Origin: Latrodectus hesperus
Taxonomy: Eukaryota > Arthropoda > Arachnida > Araneae > Theridiidae
DNA: 64,000 nt
Reading direction: 5' to 3'
Assembly: GCA_037975125.1 (NCBI GenBank)
Contig: JAJQOW010000230.1
Location: forward strand, 86,124 to 150,123
Below are positions 29,501 through 40,182 of this stretch, piece by piece; the stretch's first letter is position 1; each line of letters opens with the position of its first letter. The notes under the pieces were generated by a model, which saw nothing but the letters and a program-made list of their open reading frames with translations, was not told the origin of the DNA and did no database searches. Both the position numbers and the translations under genes were made by a program.

Positions 29501-32500
29501 GTTTCCTAACCTTTTTTCCTCGTGAACCAAAAGAAAGGTCTGAAAGAAATTGAGAAACCCCCTATGTAGTCGTTAATGACAGGTAAAGAAAGCATTAAAT
29601 TTGATAAAATTCATAATTTTCATATTGCAGAATAAAAGATTTTATTAACTGTGTGAAACATTTAAATAAAACATCAATAAGACTAAAATGATGTCTATAA
29701 AAGTTGAAAACAAGATAAGTTTAACTAACTGGTTCTTATGTTTTATATTCTTAAAAACTCTTAATGGGATATTTGTGGCTGATGAAACTAAGCAATTCAA
29801 AGTTAGGCTCAATATCTGACAATTTCAGTCTTAAATCAGGTTCTGCATTTAACTTGTTTCTGTATTTATCTTTCAGATAAGTATATACTGAAAATCCTTT
29901 CTCACATAGATATGTTGTGCAAAATGGTAATAGAACTTCAATGGCTTTTTTCTGACAGAACAGGATATTCATTTTGTATACTAAGCCAGAAGTCGATTAA
30001 AGATTGCTTCTATAGAACTGTCACAAGATAACTATGAGTTTTTCTTTTTCCGGTATATTTAGAGAAGTTTCTGAACTTATATTTCCTTCAAATGGATTAC
30101 ATATCCAGTTGTTTTAGATGGATATATTGCATCTGTTGGGAAAATAGTGATCAAAAGTTAATTGAAGATAGTTTAGATGTTCACATATACTCCTTTTAAT
30201 GCTTTTGTCAAGTTTAATTGAATTTTCTGATAAAAAAAGTGCTGACAGAATCGAAACATCCATACTCATTCATCTGCAGGCATTGAATCCGAAAATTGAT
30301 CTTTTTCAACAAAGCCTCAATTCTATCATGTACACTGAAAATGGTGACACCAGTGCCTTGTAAAGACATATTTAATTCATTCAGTTTACAAAAAATGTCT
30401 GCTAAATATGCAAGCTTTTGCAGCCAAAGAACATTGGATATACAAGAAGACAAATGAAATAAATGATCAATAAAAAATGCTTGAACTTCAGACTTCAATT
30501 CAAACAAATGCATCAAAACTTTACCTCTGGAAAGCCATCTAACTTCTGTGTGAAATAGTAAAGAAACGTGAAAACTTCCAAAATCCTCACAAAGCATATG
30601 GAATAGATGACAATTTGTGGCACACGATTTTAAAAAGTTCACATTTTTCACAACATCACTTAAAGTAGTAGATAATTCTGCAAGAATGCACTTTGCTTGT
30701 CTATGAATACAACAATGAGTCCATTGAATTTTCTCGTTGATTTTCTTCACATAACCAGAAAAGTTTCTTGGCATTGATTTTGCTCCATCTGTACACACAC
30801 CCACACAATAAGACCAGCTTATTTCATTCTTTTCAAAATACCCATTGATCATATAAAATATTGCTTCTCCAGTTGTGTCGGTCTTCAAAGGTTTTTCAAA
30901 TAGAACACCTTCTTGAACAATATTCGTAAAAAGATATCTAACATAAACAAGCAAAACTGCAGCATTTGTAACATCCGTCAAGTTGAATTGCAAAATAATT
31001 CAATTTTATTCTTTTTAGAAATTTGTTCTCTACATATTTAGTTGTTAAGTTATTAATTCTACATGACACTGTGTTGTTTGATAAGGGAACTAACTCAATT
31101 TTCTTTGCTGCCTTTTCCTCAAGCATACATTTAGCGATATCTTTTGTACATGGTCCAATTAAATTTTCTGCTATTGTATGCACTTGTCCAGATCTTGCAA
31201 TTCTATAAATTACTCAAAATTATATCTCAAGGCCATTTCACTATTTTTGTTTGAAATCAAGAAAGAAGGAAGGCTACAATTTTTTATATCTGCCAATTTT
31301 CTTTTGAAATATTCAAGAGGTTTATCTTTGTGTGTCAGATGTTTTGTTTCAATATGATTACAAAGGATCGATAGTTTAAACTGCTGTTGGCAAGAACTTC
31401 GTTACAAATAACACAAAGCTATTTAGGTTCCGACTCCTCTCCAGCAAAATGAAAGCCCAATTGTAAATGGTTCTTCCTCTTCTTAGAATTGGGTTTGTAT
31501 GTCATTGGGCACCTCTGCTTTTATCAGCATTTTGTACCATTAACTCCAAACCCAATGTTTCCTAGTTCCAGTTGCTCGGGTCACCCACTTTATTAATAAA
31601 GTCCGATAACCCTTTAATGGAGTCTAGGTGTCACTCTCTAGTATGGATGATGCCTAAAGAAGTTAATCTAGGGAGGGCAAGAGCCTCGCATTCATAAATG
31701 ATATGCTCTGCTGTTTCCTCTTGCGTATGACATTTCCAGCAGATAGGGTCTTGCTGAAACTGTCCCATCTGGTCAGAAAGTCAGTCATGCTAGGGATAGC
31801 TTCGTGACTTTCACCAGAAAAATATGGTTTGGAGGTCACTTCTATCTCCTGTGAAGGATTCATTGCTGCCCCTTCACTAAATTGCCTCTGAGTTCCCTTG
31901 TCTTTTTCAGCAAGGTCTACTTCAGAGGCTTCACCTGCAAATGCAGAAAGGTTTGTTATTTCTTGTGTCTTTTCAGCCACAAGATAACAATTAATAAGCT
32001 CAGGTAATATAACAGTCCACCCAGCATTGCCTGAGTTACTGGGCAAGGCAAATTACTCTAGAAGTTCGCCAGGCAACTAGTCTTTGTTAAAACACCATTA
32101 CCGCAGTGCCAAATAACCCTAGGCACGGGTTGCATAACACCAGGGTTTATGGGAGCTGGTTCACGGCCTCTGATTCTATATTCAAGGCTATCCTGTCATT
32201 CCTACAGGACATTCGGCTATCCACCACCTGCCGATGCGCCTGGTGGCTGCTCAAGCCCCAGGAAGGTATGCGTACCCCCTGGTTCCAGGATTGTAAATAG
32301 TTGCTGTCATATTTTTGCTTTTTACCTTTTCTATTATCATTTCCTTTTTTCTTCGTATGGTGAAACAGTACCTCACTACAGCTTTCAGTACTAACATCTC
32401 GATTATCATGTCTCGTTTCCAAACGACCCGTTTTTAACCATGGACTTATAAAAAAAATAATCTGTAATAATAATTTAATAGTTATGAAATCATTCACCTG

Positions 32501-33861
32501 AGAACTTAACAGTCACAGTATCATTATCACTCAAGCTTTACGAGTGCTAAGCCTATGTATGAACGTTGGTTAATACAACACTACTCTCCTAGTTCACAGT
32601 TGTGAACAAGAAACTAATTCTAAAATCTGTGGTAAACTGCCTTAATTTGATATTTAAATCCAATTGTATTGTAATAAAATCTTTCATAGAAGGGAAGACT
32701 GCTGCAATGATTTTAAATATGAAGCAGAACATGATACTAATCACATTGATAATAAAATCATTTTTAATAATAATAATTAATTAATAATAATCACATTTAT
32801 AATAAAAAGAGGATAGTATTTTGATTATTCAAATAAGAGAAATAAATTATGATGTATAAAATTGTTGATATAATTTGATATTGATGAAGTAATTTTGAAA
32901 AACAAATAAGGAAAAGAGAAATGAAAATATAGAAATTTATTTTAGATTTCTTAACAAACTGGCAGCGAACACTCTGTTTTAATGTTTGTTATGCGTGGTG
33001 TTCTTGTGGGTATGTTCTTTAATTTTTGTGTTTTTTTATTTATTATTTTTTTTTTTATTTTATTTTTTCTTTTGATTTTAATGGCGTTTTAAAAAATCTG
33101 CCAATGCAATATTATTTTCGCAAATACTACAAACCCCCAGGGGTTCGCTAACCACCGGTTGGGAATCACCGTTTTTGGTGATCACTCTAGCTATTTTAAT
33201 AATGATGCTGCCAAAATTTTGTTTAAATGAACTAAACCCACATTTAAGGCCTAAACTTTAAGGGAATATTTAAATATAAAAGTTTGTTTTAATTACCAAA
33301 AAATAGCAATTAAACAAATAGAAATTTAATGCTTCTAATTCTCTAAATGTTTAGAATCCTTTTTAATAATCTACTGCAGATAATAACGATTAAAAAAATA
33401 AAAACTTTAAATAATTCAATAAAAAAATTAGTCCCTAGTTTTTAGCCTTATTTAGTCATATTTTTATGCATGTTAGTATGTTTCTATTTATTTTTAATTT
33501 TGTTATTCCAGCAATGTGTGCTATTAGCATTAATAATTTCTAAAAAATAAATTTCAACTGATTTTCTAGAACTGTGGAAGGAAATTTTATTAACTTTTGT
33601 ATTTTATTAAATTGAGATGTATCTTCTATTTATCAACATGTACACTACATATTAAACAGTAACCTATCAAGTTATTATGTTATTATAATAAAATATTTAT
33701 ATTCTTTATTTTTTGAAAATTATTTATTACATGATTTATGTAACTATTAGTTTTCAAAATCGAAATTTATCTCTTGTGTGTGTGGGGATGGGGATATATT
33801 AATCATAATTGACAATCATGTTCATGATATATTTTATTTTTTTCAGGCTACTACATCATAA
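7880..33861 (+). CDS. Dab: Disabled (Dab) adaptor protein, ten coding exons
   Basis: Cytoplasmic PTB-domain adaptor of the Disabled/DAB1/DAB2 family, which binds NPxY-type receptor tails and links them to clathrin endocytosis and kinase signalling. Exons read from the sequence: 7880-8057, 9225-9349, 10745-10834, 14041-14175, 14538-14675, 16890-16985, 21106-21225, 24847-24969, 25818-27832 and 33847-33861. All have GT-AG borders; only intron 1 is not phase 0. The protein is about 1,011 residues: PTB about 63-200, LLDLQ clathrin-box-like motif in exon 7, NPF at about 600, 651 and 654, DPF at about 966, and proline-rich SH3-type stretches. NPF and DPF motifs are known ligands of EH domains and AP-2. 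The start is supported by an in-frame TAA at 7874 just upstream. Exon 9 requires a -1 shift near 25934-25939. The family assignment is firm from the PTB; the last exon is the least certain part. Confidence 0.93.
8058..9224 (+). other. Dab intron 1, no embedded feature seen
   Basis: AT-rich intron with a short (TA)n near its donor. Nothing else recognised. Confidence 0.8.
9225..9349 (+). CDS. Dab: Dab coding exon 2 (start of PTB domain)
   Basis: Acceptor tttcag at 9219-9224 and donor aaag|gtaatt. Joined to exon 1 it reads through a split Asp codon. It encodes the first PTB strand and helix, including KAKIIGTEHVFDARGNRMC and the GALQRLK helix, the typical start of Disabled-family PTB domains. 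Length 125 nt restores phase 0. Confidence 0.92.
9350..10744 (+). other. Dab intron 2, no embedded feature seen
   Basis: AT-rich intron; nothing recognisable on either strand. Confidence 0.8.
10745..10834 (+). CDS. Dab: Dab coding exon 3 (PTB domain)
   Basis: Thirty codons, phase 0 at both ends, acceptor ctttag and donor ggg|gtaaaa. Encodes the PTB segment with HKQRVILNISYNGIVIMDE, matching the central beta strands of the Disabled PTB fold. Confidence 0.92.
11440..12890 (-). mobile_element. Decayed non-LTR retrotransposon (I/R1/jockey type), 3' part
   Basis: Lies antisense in Dab intron 3. Minus-strand 12850-12581 encodes MFDYKLTWKTQLENLSK and LGQDWVTLDKLCSK, typical of the region after the reverse transcriptase palm in LINEs of this clade. 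Downstream (about 12240-12000) an RNase H is recognisable in broken frames: FTDGSLL, then FDSEILAICKAA, then a SDYQAAL-like stretch. The left end has a (TAA)-type tail near 11440-11470. It carries many frameshifts and stops. The RT core and endonuclease are absent. Confidence 0.7.
14041..14175 (+). CDS. Dab: Dab coding exon 4 (PTB domain)
   Basis: Forty-five codons, phase 0, acceptor cttttag and donor ata|gtatgt. Encodes ILHHHPIHKISFISQD and RSFGYVFG, the His-rich turn and strands diagnostic of the Disabled PTB subfamily rather than of Numb or Shc. Confidence 0.93.
14538..14675 (+). CDS. Dab: Dab coding exon 5 (C-terminal PTB helix and linker)
   Basis: Forty-six codons, phase 0, acceptor ctttcag and donor gtg|gtacgt. 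Encodes VVLTLRDLFLAALEIKKKE, the long C-terminal helix that closes the PTB groove, followed by a charged linker. A (TA)n/(TG)n microsatellite ends about 25 bases before the acceptor. Confidence 0.92.
14676..16889 (+). other. Dab intron 5 with a MITE
   Basis: Contains the MITE at 16293-16700. Open frames at 15270-15584 and 15756-15950 (minus) have no recognised homology and are interrupted; a decayed mobile element is possible but not shown. Confidence 0.6.
16293..16700. mobile_element. 408-bp non-autonomous hAT-type element (MITE)
   Basis: The terminal inverted repeats gacctgccaacttttatg (left) and catacctgccaactttcaga (right, reverse complement) share the core acctgccaacttt. Flanks caattcca (16285-16292) and caattcta (16701-16708) form an 8-bp duplication with one mismatch, the hAT signature. 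The interior is more GC-rich than the intron and shows no transposase. Confidence 0.8.
16890..16985 (+). CDS. Dab: Dab coding exon 6 (Asn/Ser-rich linker)
   Basis: Thirty-two codons, phase 0, acceptor atttag and donor tct|gtaagc. Encodes a polar linker ending in HDELLYS. Placement rests on good splice sites and phase continuity; there is no domain in it. Confidence 0.78.
16986..24846 (+). other. Dab introns 6 and 7 (with exon 7 between)
   Basis: Two long AT-rich introns flanking exon 7 at 21106-21225. I see no transposon, RNA gene or coding frame that I can support. Frames at 17099-17314, 20424-20834 and 24262-24480 look like chance openings in AT-rich DNA. Confidence 0.6.
21106..21225 (+). 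CDS. Dab: Dab coding exon 7 (clathrin-box-like motif)
   Basis: Forty codons, phase 0, acceptor ttttag and donor atg|gtacag. Contains DNLLDLQ, close to the clathrin-box consensus L-hydrophobic-x-hydrophobic-D/E but with Gln at the last place, which fits a clathrin adaptor. The donor region is repeated just downstream (gataatttgcaaatg, then aataatttgcaaata), so a nearby alternative donor is worth considering. Confidence 0.78.
24847..24969 (+). CDS. Dab: Dab coding exon 8 (acidic/Ser-rich segment)
   Basis: Forty-one codons, phase 0, acceptor tttttag and donor aag|gtaaac. Encodes FSFSEDDISESSNSS, an acidic serine segment resembling casein-kinase-type sites. No recognised domain. Confidence 0.78.
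25140..25410 (+). mobile_element. Decayed SINE in Dab intron 8
   Basis: Contains attcaccttgagcatggatg, then ccagtctaattacctc and aatgatcgtttagc, followed by a second partial tail (aatgacctttgagttg). This is the head-tail-tail order of the SINE at 621-850, with many substitutions. Confidence 0.6.
25818..27832 (+). CDS. Dab: Dab coding exon 9: NPF/DPF and proline-rich region, with frame change
   Basis: A 2,015-nt exon, acceptor ttttag and donor gaa|gtaagt. Frame is open from 25818 to the A6 run at 25934-25939. It must then move to the -1 frame, which stays open for more than 600 codons with a composition typical of Dab. Motifs after the shift: KLPPKR near 26660, NPF at 26609, tandem NPFNPF at 26762-26779, a Pro8 tract near 26810, PPPPRPP near 26885, PPLPPKP near 27360 and SDPFADDFF near 27704. 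These suggest EH-domain, SH3 and AP-2 binding. The shift may be a one-base homopolymer error, a programmed frameshift, or (less likely) a tiny intron. Confidence 0.88.
29751..32455 (-). pseudogene. hAT transposase pseudogene (ZBED5-like)
   Basis: Read on the minus strand. About 32455-32290 holds the N-terminal part (WLKTGRLE and KKQKYDSNYLQ). The LINE insertion follows. About 31459-31200 is a broken BED-type zinc finger (CVICNEVLANSS), then 31183-30938. The catalytic region is 30993-30214, with CTDGAKSMPRNFSGYVKKIN, HCCIHRQ and EVRWLSRGKVL. A decayed stretch follows, and the C-terminal hAT dimerisation domain is at 29972-29751 (LPFCTTYLCEKGFS, then YRNKLNAEPDLRLKLS). Several frameshifts and stops make it non-functional. 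The dimerisation and catalytic motifs make the family call secure. Confidence 0.87.
31469..32289 (-). mobile_element. Short internally deleted LINE inserted in the hAT transposase
   Basis: Matches the two ends of the LINE at 51794-54935: its left about 290 bases correspond to 51815-52105 (3' part) and its right about 520 to 54415-54935 (5' part). They join near 31768 with no sequence from between. It is flanked by a perfect 9-bp duplication, attgtaaat, at 31460-31468 and 32290-32298. The right segment keeps the start of ORF1 (minus 32046-31663, AEKTQEITNLSAFAGEASEV), then runs into the 3' part. No RT, endonuclease or RNase H. Confidence 0.85.
33847..33861 (+). CDS. Dab: Dab coding exon 10 (last residues and stop)
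   Basis: After a T-rich tract ending tttttttcag at 33846, phase-0 reading from exon 9 gives four codons and TAA at 33859-33861. It is very short, so this is the best guess for the 3' end. A rival terminal exon begins at 34861 after ttctctatag and is open for about 37 codons in phase 0; transcripts would decide. Confidence 0.5.
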   Translation, partial: ATTS

Positions 33862-36800
33862 CTTAAACATACGAAGATCTGATCACCTGTGAAAATATTT
33901 AATGTATGTAAATAGCTAAAGATTTGTTAGCTTTGTGAGTTATGAATAAATTGTCTTATATTAAGAAAATAATAAATACTTAGCTCGTAGGAAACAAAAA
34001 CTGAACAAAATTGCTTGCCATTGTTGAAATTTGTGTCACTGTCTTTTCATGAATTGTATTACTTATTTATAATGTTTTGTCAAGCAATTTAAAATTAAGA
34101 TCTGATTTTATTTATAATTCTCTGAAACAATAATTGCATTATTTTCTGATTGTGAGATTTTTCTTCTAATGTAATGTCAAATTTTATGCTTGTGATTATC
34201 AAAACTTTTTTAATGATCAAATTCTGTTAGCATTTATTTTACTTCAATGTTCAACTGAAATGTTCATTTGTTTTTTAATTTCTTCTTAAACTTTTGTACT
34301 GTAAAACATACTACATTGTAAAATACAATTTTTAGTGATATTAAAGATAATTTCAATTTTTCATTGAAAATGATTTTTTTAATGATTATGCTTGAGAAAT
34401 GTTTAAAGGCTTATTACTTTCTATCCTGATTCTTGTAAGCCAGTTGGTTAAAAAGAAGAGTAATATATTTTTTATAAGTTTATTAATAATGAAACACAAT
34501 GTTTAGAATTTTAACTTGTATTGTTGATTGATATTTATTAAATTTGTTTTAAAGTATATATATAGCTAATTTACATTTAACTTGTGTATCATTAAATTTA
34601 TTCGCTATAATGTTGCATATTTTTTTATAAAACTTAAAATATAAATAGGAAAGAGTAAATTGTTGGAAGCCATAAGTTTAAATTCAAATTAAAGAAGGGT
34701 TTTAGAAATTCACATATGGATACTGTTAAAATTTGGAAATATATTCAAACTGATATATCCTTTGTGTTCTTATTTTTCTTTTATAAATTCTATTAATATA
34801 TTCTTTTTTTTATATAATAATGGTAAGGTTTTTGATGTCTATTTTGTGTTTTCTCTATAGCAACTTCACAACAATAACAATTGCAACAACAGTTGGTATG
34901 AAATAAAATTCTCTGTATATGAAAAATTCAATTATAAAATTAGGTCAATTCTCTATTCCAAAGATAGTGCTTGATATGAAAAATTAAATTGCATGGTTAT
35001 TCAGTTACATCAGTTAAGAATGAAAGCTCTTTGTACTATTTAATGCAAAAACAGCAGTATTAAAATAATTATTAATTTGCTTTCAGTTTTTAACTTTATT
35101 ACTTCATAAATTGAACCAAACAGTTAAATAATAGAAAATTTTTCTTTTAAAATTCAAGTATTTTACTATGAGTTGTGATATATAAATCAGAGCTATTATC
35201 AAACTTTTTTTGTTACAACTTTTTATACTACATAAACACTAATAAGCTTTCTCGTATTTTTAAGAACATTTCAGGCATTATTCTTTTTTTCTAACATGAT
35301 GCTTCTGTATTTATTTTCTTTTTACCTGTATTATTTTTTGGAAGAGAAATACTAATTATGTAGCTGATCATAAGATATTGTTATAAATTGTATCCTATTG
35401 AACACAACTTCATTATTATACCTAAATATTTTACTTGCTGGAGTTGTATTCTGAAGCTAAGGGATTAGGATTTAAATTAGCCTGTGATGTGTGAAGAATG
35501 CTGTTTAAAAATTGTGTTTGCTAAATTCTATATTGCATTTCAAGTGCTTAATAGGTATATGTAGTTCATGTTTTCTTTAGTTATTTTTAGAATTGTTATT
35601 AATTTTTATTCTTTTATACTTGCTATTTTATATCTCTTAAGCATCAAGTTTACTTGAGAAAATTATGTTAAATTTTTATATTTTGGAATTTTTCAACTTA
35701 TTTCTCAAGATGCTTTTCCAAGATCAAGTTTTCTTTTACATCTCTATTAAATTTTTTGAGGTTTAATCGTTCTACAATTGTTAATTCATGTGCTTTTCAA
35801 ACAAGTGTAGCACTTGCTTTTATTTTACATGATTTTTATCAAATTTTATTTTTATAGTTACAAAATTTATTGCTACCAATGTGCCACCCTTTTTAGTAAA
35901 AGGAATTAAGTGTTCCTAAATATGTGATTGTGCCATTATTCGTTATGTTGATGTTTAAAACACTTAATTCAAATGGCTACTATGCTGTACATTAAACATA
36001 TTTCTGTGATTATAATATTCATGTTTTACAAAACTTATACAATTTAAAAATTTTTTTAAATTGTACTCTTAATGCTAGTAGGCAGGTTTGTTGAATGTAA
36101 ATATGCAAAATTTTAAGCAAAATTGTATATTTTGTTGATTATACATATAGAAGGTATATTTTTGTGTCAAGTTTTTTTATAGTTGATTGCTGTAAATGGA
36201 ATAAAAGTTATTTAATATCTATTGAATATCTTAAAATCTGATTATTAAAGAAACTTTGCAAACTGTAAGCTTTAATTCCATCAGCCTTTTTATAATTTTT
36301 ATGCTAGATTCTTAAATAATGCCTTAACTGTATATACAACTTTTAATTTATTAGTTTATATTATCCAATAGCTGAAAGTATATCATATGGTATATGCTTA
36401 TGTTTCCATGATTTATATTTTTATGGATTATGAAATAGTAAATTTAAAGGGAGGTGAATGAAAAAGAACTTATCTGGTATTAAAAAAGAATCAGACTTAT
36501 TCTATTGTTTGTAATTTGGAGAAATCATAATTTTTAAAATGTGTACTGATTTTATCTTAAGTGCATCAAATTCTTTTTAATTTCATATTTTTCTGTTTCG
36601 TTTTTAATTATATGTTTAAATTTCTTATATGCATAAATATTCCTAAGTTTATTTTTTGTAAAACATAGGTACAAATCATTAAAACATCGTTTTGAATATT
36701 TTTTGTATTTAAATATTTAGAAGTATTAAATTCTTATCTGTATTGTACTTTTATTAAAGTCAAGTATGTAAAGGGTAAAAAAAAATATCTTTTTTTGTAA

Positions 36801-37435
36801 AATGTAAATTTAAAGATTTTAATAATTAATTTCCCAAATTTAAGTAATGCCATTGCCCAATATATGTATTTGTCTTGTTGCATCAAGTCTAACATATTTT
36901 TAGCTTTACGGTACCTTGATCTTGCAAAATTTGGCTAATTTAGGTTTGTAAAGAAATTTCTAATGCAATGATGAAAGCATAGATTTGACAACTTTTGCAA
37001 GCTTCCATTCAAAAATTGGAATTAGATCAAAGAATCATTATGGGCAAAATAAACGCTGAATTATCATTTTTATTTCTTAAAAAATTACTCTTATTACTTG
37101 TTCTTATTAAATTAAATTTTTTCTTGAAATATGGTGCATTATATTGTACAATAAACGAATATTATTTCTATTTTGTTTCAAACATAGTTTTTGCATCCCG
37201 CATGCTTATTTAATTTATTATGCATATTTTCAAATGATTAAGTATGACTGATTTGAATGTTTCTCTTGTGTATTTATTTCTATCCTTGAAAACTGTTTTG
37301 ATATTAAGTTAATATTTAATAATGGTCCTAAATATCGTTATTTGGATTTAAAAAAAATGAATCAACCTGAATTTTTTAAAATGTCCTTAAAAAATTAAGT
37401 TTTAACATTTCTCCAGTTTTAGTTTTGTCATTTTG

Positions 37436-37500
<65 letters not shown>

Positions 37501-38460
37501 CTTTTCAGTCTTCATTTATAATAAAAAATACAATGAAATATTTTTAAAAACACGCTCTGTTTAACAAGGCTTGTTTGAGTATTCTCAATTATTTGATTAT
37601 TAATACTAAACGTCTATATGAGACAAAATCAAAGCAATAATACTCTTGATTTTGTTTTTAAACTGTTTCCTTTAATATCTCTCATTTTCGTTATCAATAT
37701 TATTGGAATAAACAAATACTCTTTGAATAAAGATAATTTTAACTGTAAGTTATATAGTAAGAAATTTATAAAATTGAAAGTGAAACATACTAAATTAATT
37801 TGAGGAGGTAATTGTGAGACAGTTCATTATTAAAATAAATAGCTTAGTTACACAATTATTGAATATATATTGTTTATTAAAAATTTAGATTTAAGTTACT
37901 TTATATTGATTATAAACAAAGTTTTGATTTTCTTAAAATTTATTTTTAGAATAAAAAACGTATTCATCTTTGAAATTTATATTAAATGACTTGTAAATTT
38001 ATTTCACCAATATGCTAATCTGAATTATCCATAAAATTACTGTATAATTTATATTCCAAAATGTACGTTATTATTACATACACTGAGAAAGAGCACATAT
38101 AGTACACAAAAAAATTACTCATTTACTTTCAACCCTAGACTTATTTATTTTATGAATAATTGTGTCTTAAGAATTGGAAACTTTAGATGTGGTGCTGATT
38201 TGTACTAAAGTTTCTTTTAATCTCGGTGCTTTTGTATTGTATTGATAAATGTGACAACTTAAATGTTGTTGAGAAAAAAATTCGTGGAAATTTTTAAATG
38301 TTTCGAATTATAAGCTATGTTATTTGTGTATGCATCGAAATCAATTTTTTACTATATTCATTACTGTCCTCTTTTGTAAAGCTTTGATTTAATTATTAAA
38401 ATAAGATATGTTACCTACATTTTTACTTAATGTTTCAAATGAATAAATAAAAAATAGCGT
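33862..38460 (+). other. Probable Dab 3' UTR and AT-rich downstream DNA
   Basis: AT-rich with no convincing reading frame. AATAAA poly(A) signals lie at 33945, 33971, 36200 and 38442. The real UTR end cannot be chosen among them from sequence. A (TA)n microsatellite sits at about 37438-37498. Confidence 0.4.
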
Positions 38461-40182
38461 TACTGTGTGTTTTGTGTTTTTAGTTATAACGTTTCGAAGA
38501 ACATTTAACGCTTCATCTAATTCGTGCAGTGTAAATCTTTTACTACGTTAAGTGTACGTTGCAATAAAAAGGGGAGAAATGTTTAGCAGAAGCATAGTAA
38601 AAATAATTATCACGCAATCTAAGATATATCGATAAATATCAACCAAAATATATTGCGTATATCATTGCTATATTTTAGCCTATATCGTATGCAGATGTAT
38701 GGATATTGGCCATAATGTAGATAATAAAATGCTTTTAATACGGTGGCAGAGTTTGGCATTATTTTGTTATAACTATTCTATACGTGAAACTCTTTACTTC
38801 GACAAATATTTTAAGTTTTCTCTTCAGAATTTTTAATCTTCGCTCTAATTATTGTATACCAGATTACACCGAGGAGCCAGTTTACAAGGAACATACAAAA
38901 CAATACAAATGTTTTTATTTAGCAACTGATTCGTATTAGGGAGTCATAGTGCGGTTTATACTCATATAAGGCATTATTATACTCATCTGAGAGATCTTTA
39001 TATTCGCATATAAAGATCTAGGCGATTTCCTGCGATAGAGGATAGTTGGTGCTCATCGAAGGTTACTGTGTATTTCCGAAACCATTCATCTAGTCTTCTC
39101 GCAAACAATAAGTTCCAGTGTTTACCAGGATTGATTAAACAACTTGCCAGAGACAAGCCTGCGGTCGCTAATGATTCGTTGATCTATCTGATGAGCAAAG
39201 AGATCCGTTTCGACTCATCAGCCAACCATAGATTACAGTACTAGTCAGTATAATTTATCTGAATGCACTACTTGGTGTACATTGGCAAAGATGGGCTACA
39301 AAAACAGCCAGTTTGAGTGCCTTCGTTCTCGATCCAAAACCGCAAAAAAACGTTTCTAGTTTGCCCGTGATAACCAATGCTAGTTTGTTGACAACTGGTA
39401 GATGTGATAGTCGAATGAATTCCACTATACAAATGGGGGCACAATCTTAGGACAATAAGAACGATGGACTTCTTCGTTCAGGTTTCCAATGATCAGGCAG
39501 ATGGAGACTTGTTGCTAATCCCAGATGATCAAGCAATGCTAGACCATCTCCATAAAACCCATTATTTCCAACAAGTCCAAAAATAGTGTAGGATCTTTAA
39601 GAATGTCACTTTCGGCAAAATCCAAGCAGTTTAGAATAGATGGAGACTTTGTAATGGGGAATGCTTTGCTGACGCACTTTTGGTCTACTGATACTTGTAG
39701 ATCCACGCCTCAATAGTGGGGACTGTTTCAAAATTGTCACCGGCAAAGTTCGTTTCTTAGTTAAGCCGAGCGTTAGCGCTCTGGAATTCGGTTCAACAGT
39801 TCGTCGATACGAATCCCACCATAGAATAGTCAATGTATCAGTCAACCAAACAATTAACAGATGGCGGGACCAGCTCACGAGCTCAATATCTTTTAATTGT
39901 TTTGAGCAGTGTATATATTTTAATTCGTGTCGCTTTTAGATATGAAGACAAGATTTCATATTATAAAATATTTGTGAGGGTCCATCGTAAATTTTCATTA
40001 ATCACAGCACTTTAGCAATTTTATAAGAATATTCTCCATTTTGAGTTGTAAAGGATCTGCGGCCAAGGGACCACAGATAAACCTTTTCTCATTGGTATTT
40101 ACTTTGGTGAAAAAGAAACTTAATGGCAATGAATTCCTAGAAAAATTAATTAATTGTTTTAATAATAAAATAAGATCTTAAC
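38461..40182. other. Intergenic DNA with a SINE remnant
   Basis: From about 38870 to 39860 the GC and CpG content rises, suggesting decayed mobile DNA, but no protein family is recognisable on either strand. About 39735-39830 holds a SINE head (gttagcgctctggaattcgg, then cagttcgtcgatacgaatcc). The minus-strand frame at 39606-39878 is largely antisense of that SINE. Confidence 0.5.

Larger units (their letters stand above)
29497..33171 (-). mobile_element. ZBED5-like hAT DNA transposon, interrupted by a LINE
   Basis: Terminal sequences tagtgtttcctaacc at 29497 and, reverse-complemented at 33171, cggtgattcccaacc form hAT-type inverted repeats. The 8-bp flanks (gtttagct / tttttggt) agree at only 5 of 8, so the duplication has decayed. 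The minus-strand interior encodes a broken ZBED5-like transposase. A short LINE sits inside it at 31469-32289. The element lies antisense within Dab intron 9 and accounts for over half of that intron. Confidence 0.85.

Noticed and set aside
30214..30993. Host ZBED5 gene
   Set aside because: The frame is flanked by hAT ends, broken by frameshifts and split by a LINE, so it is a dead transposase copy, not a domesticated gene.
39187..39219. Hammerhead-ribozyme-like core on the minus strand (ctgatgagtcgaaac)
   Set aside because: Stem II would have one base pair and a one-base loop, and neither stem I nor stem III can be formed around a cleavage triplet. Best seen as a chance or decayed motif.
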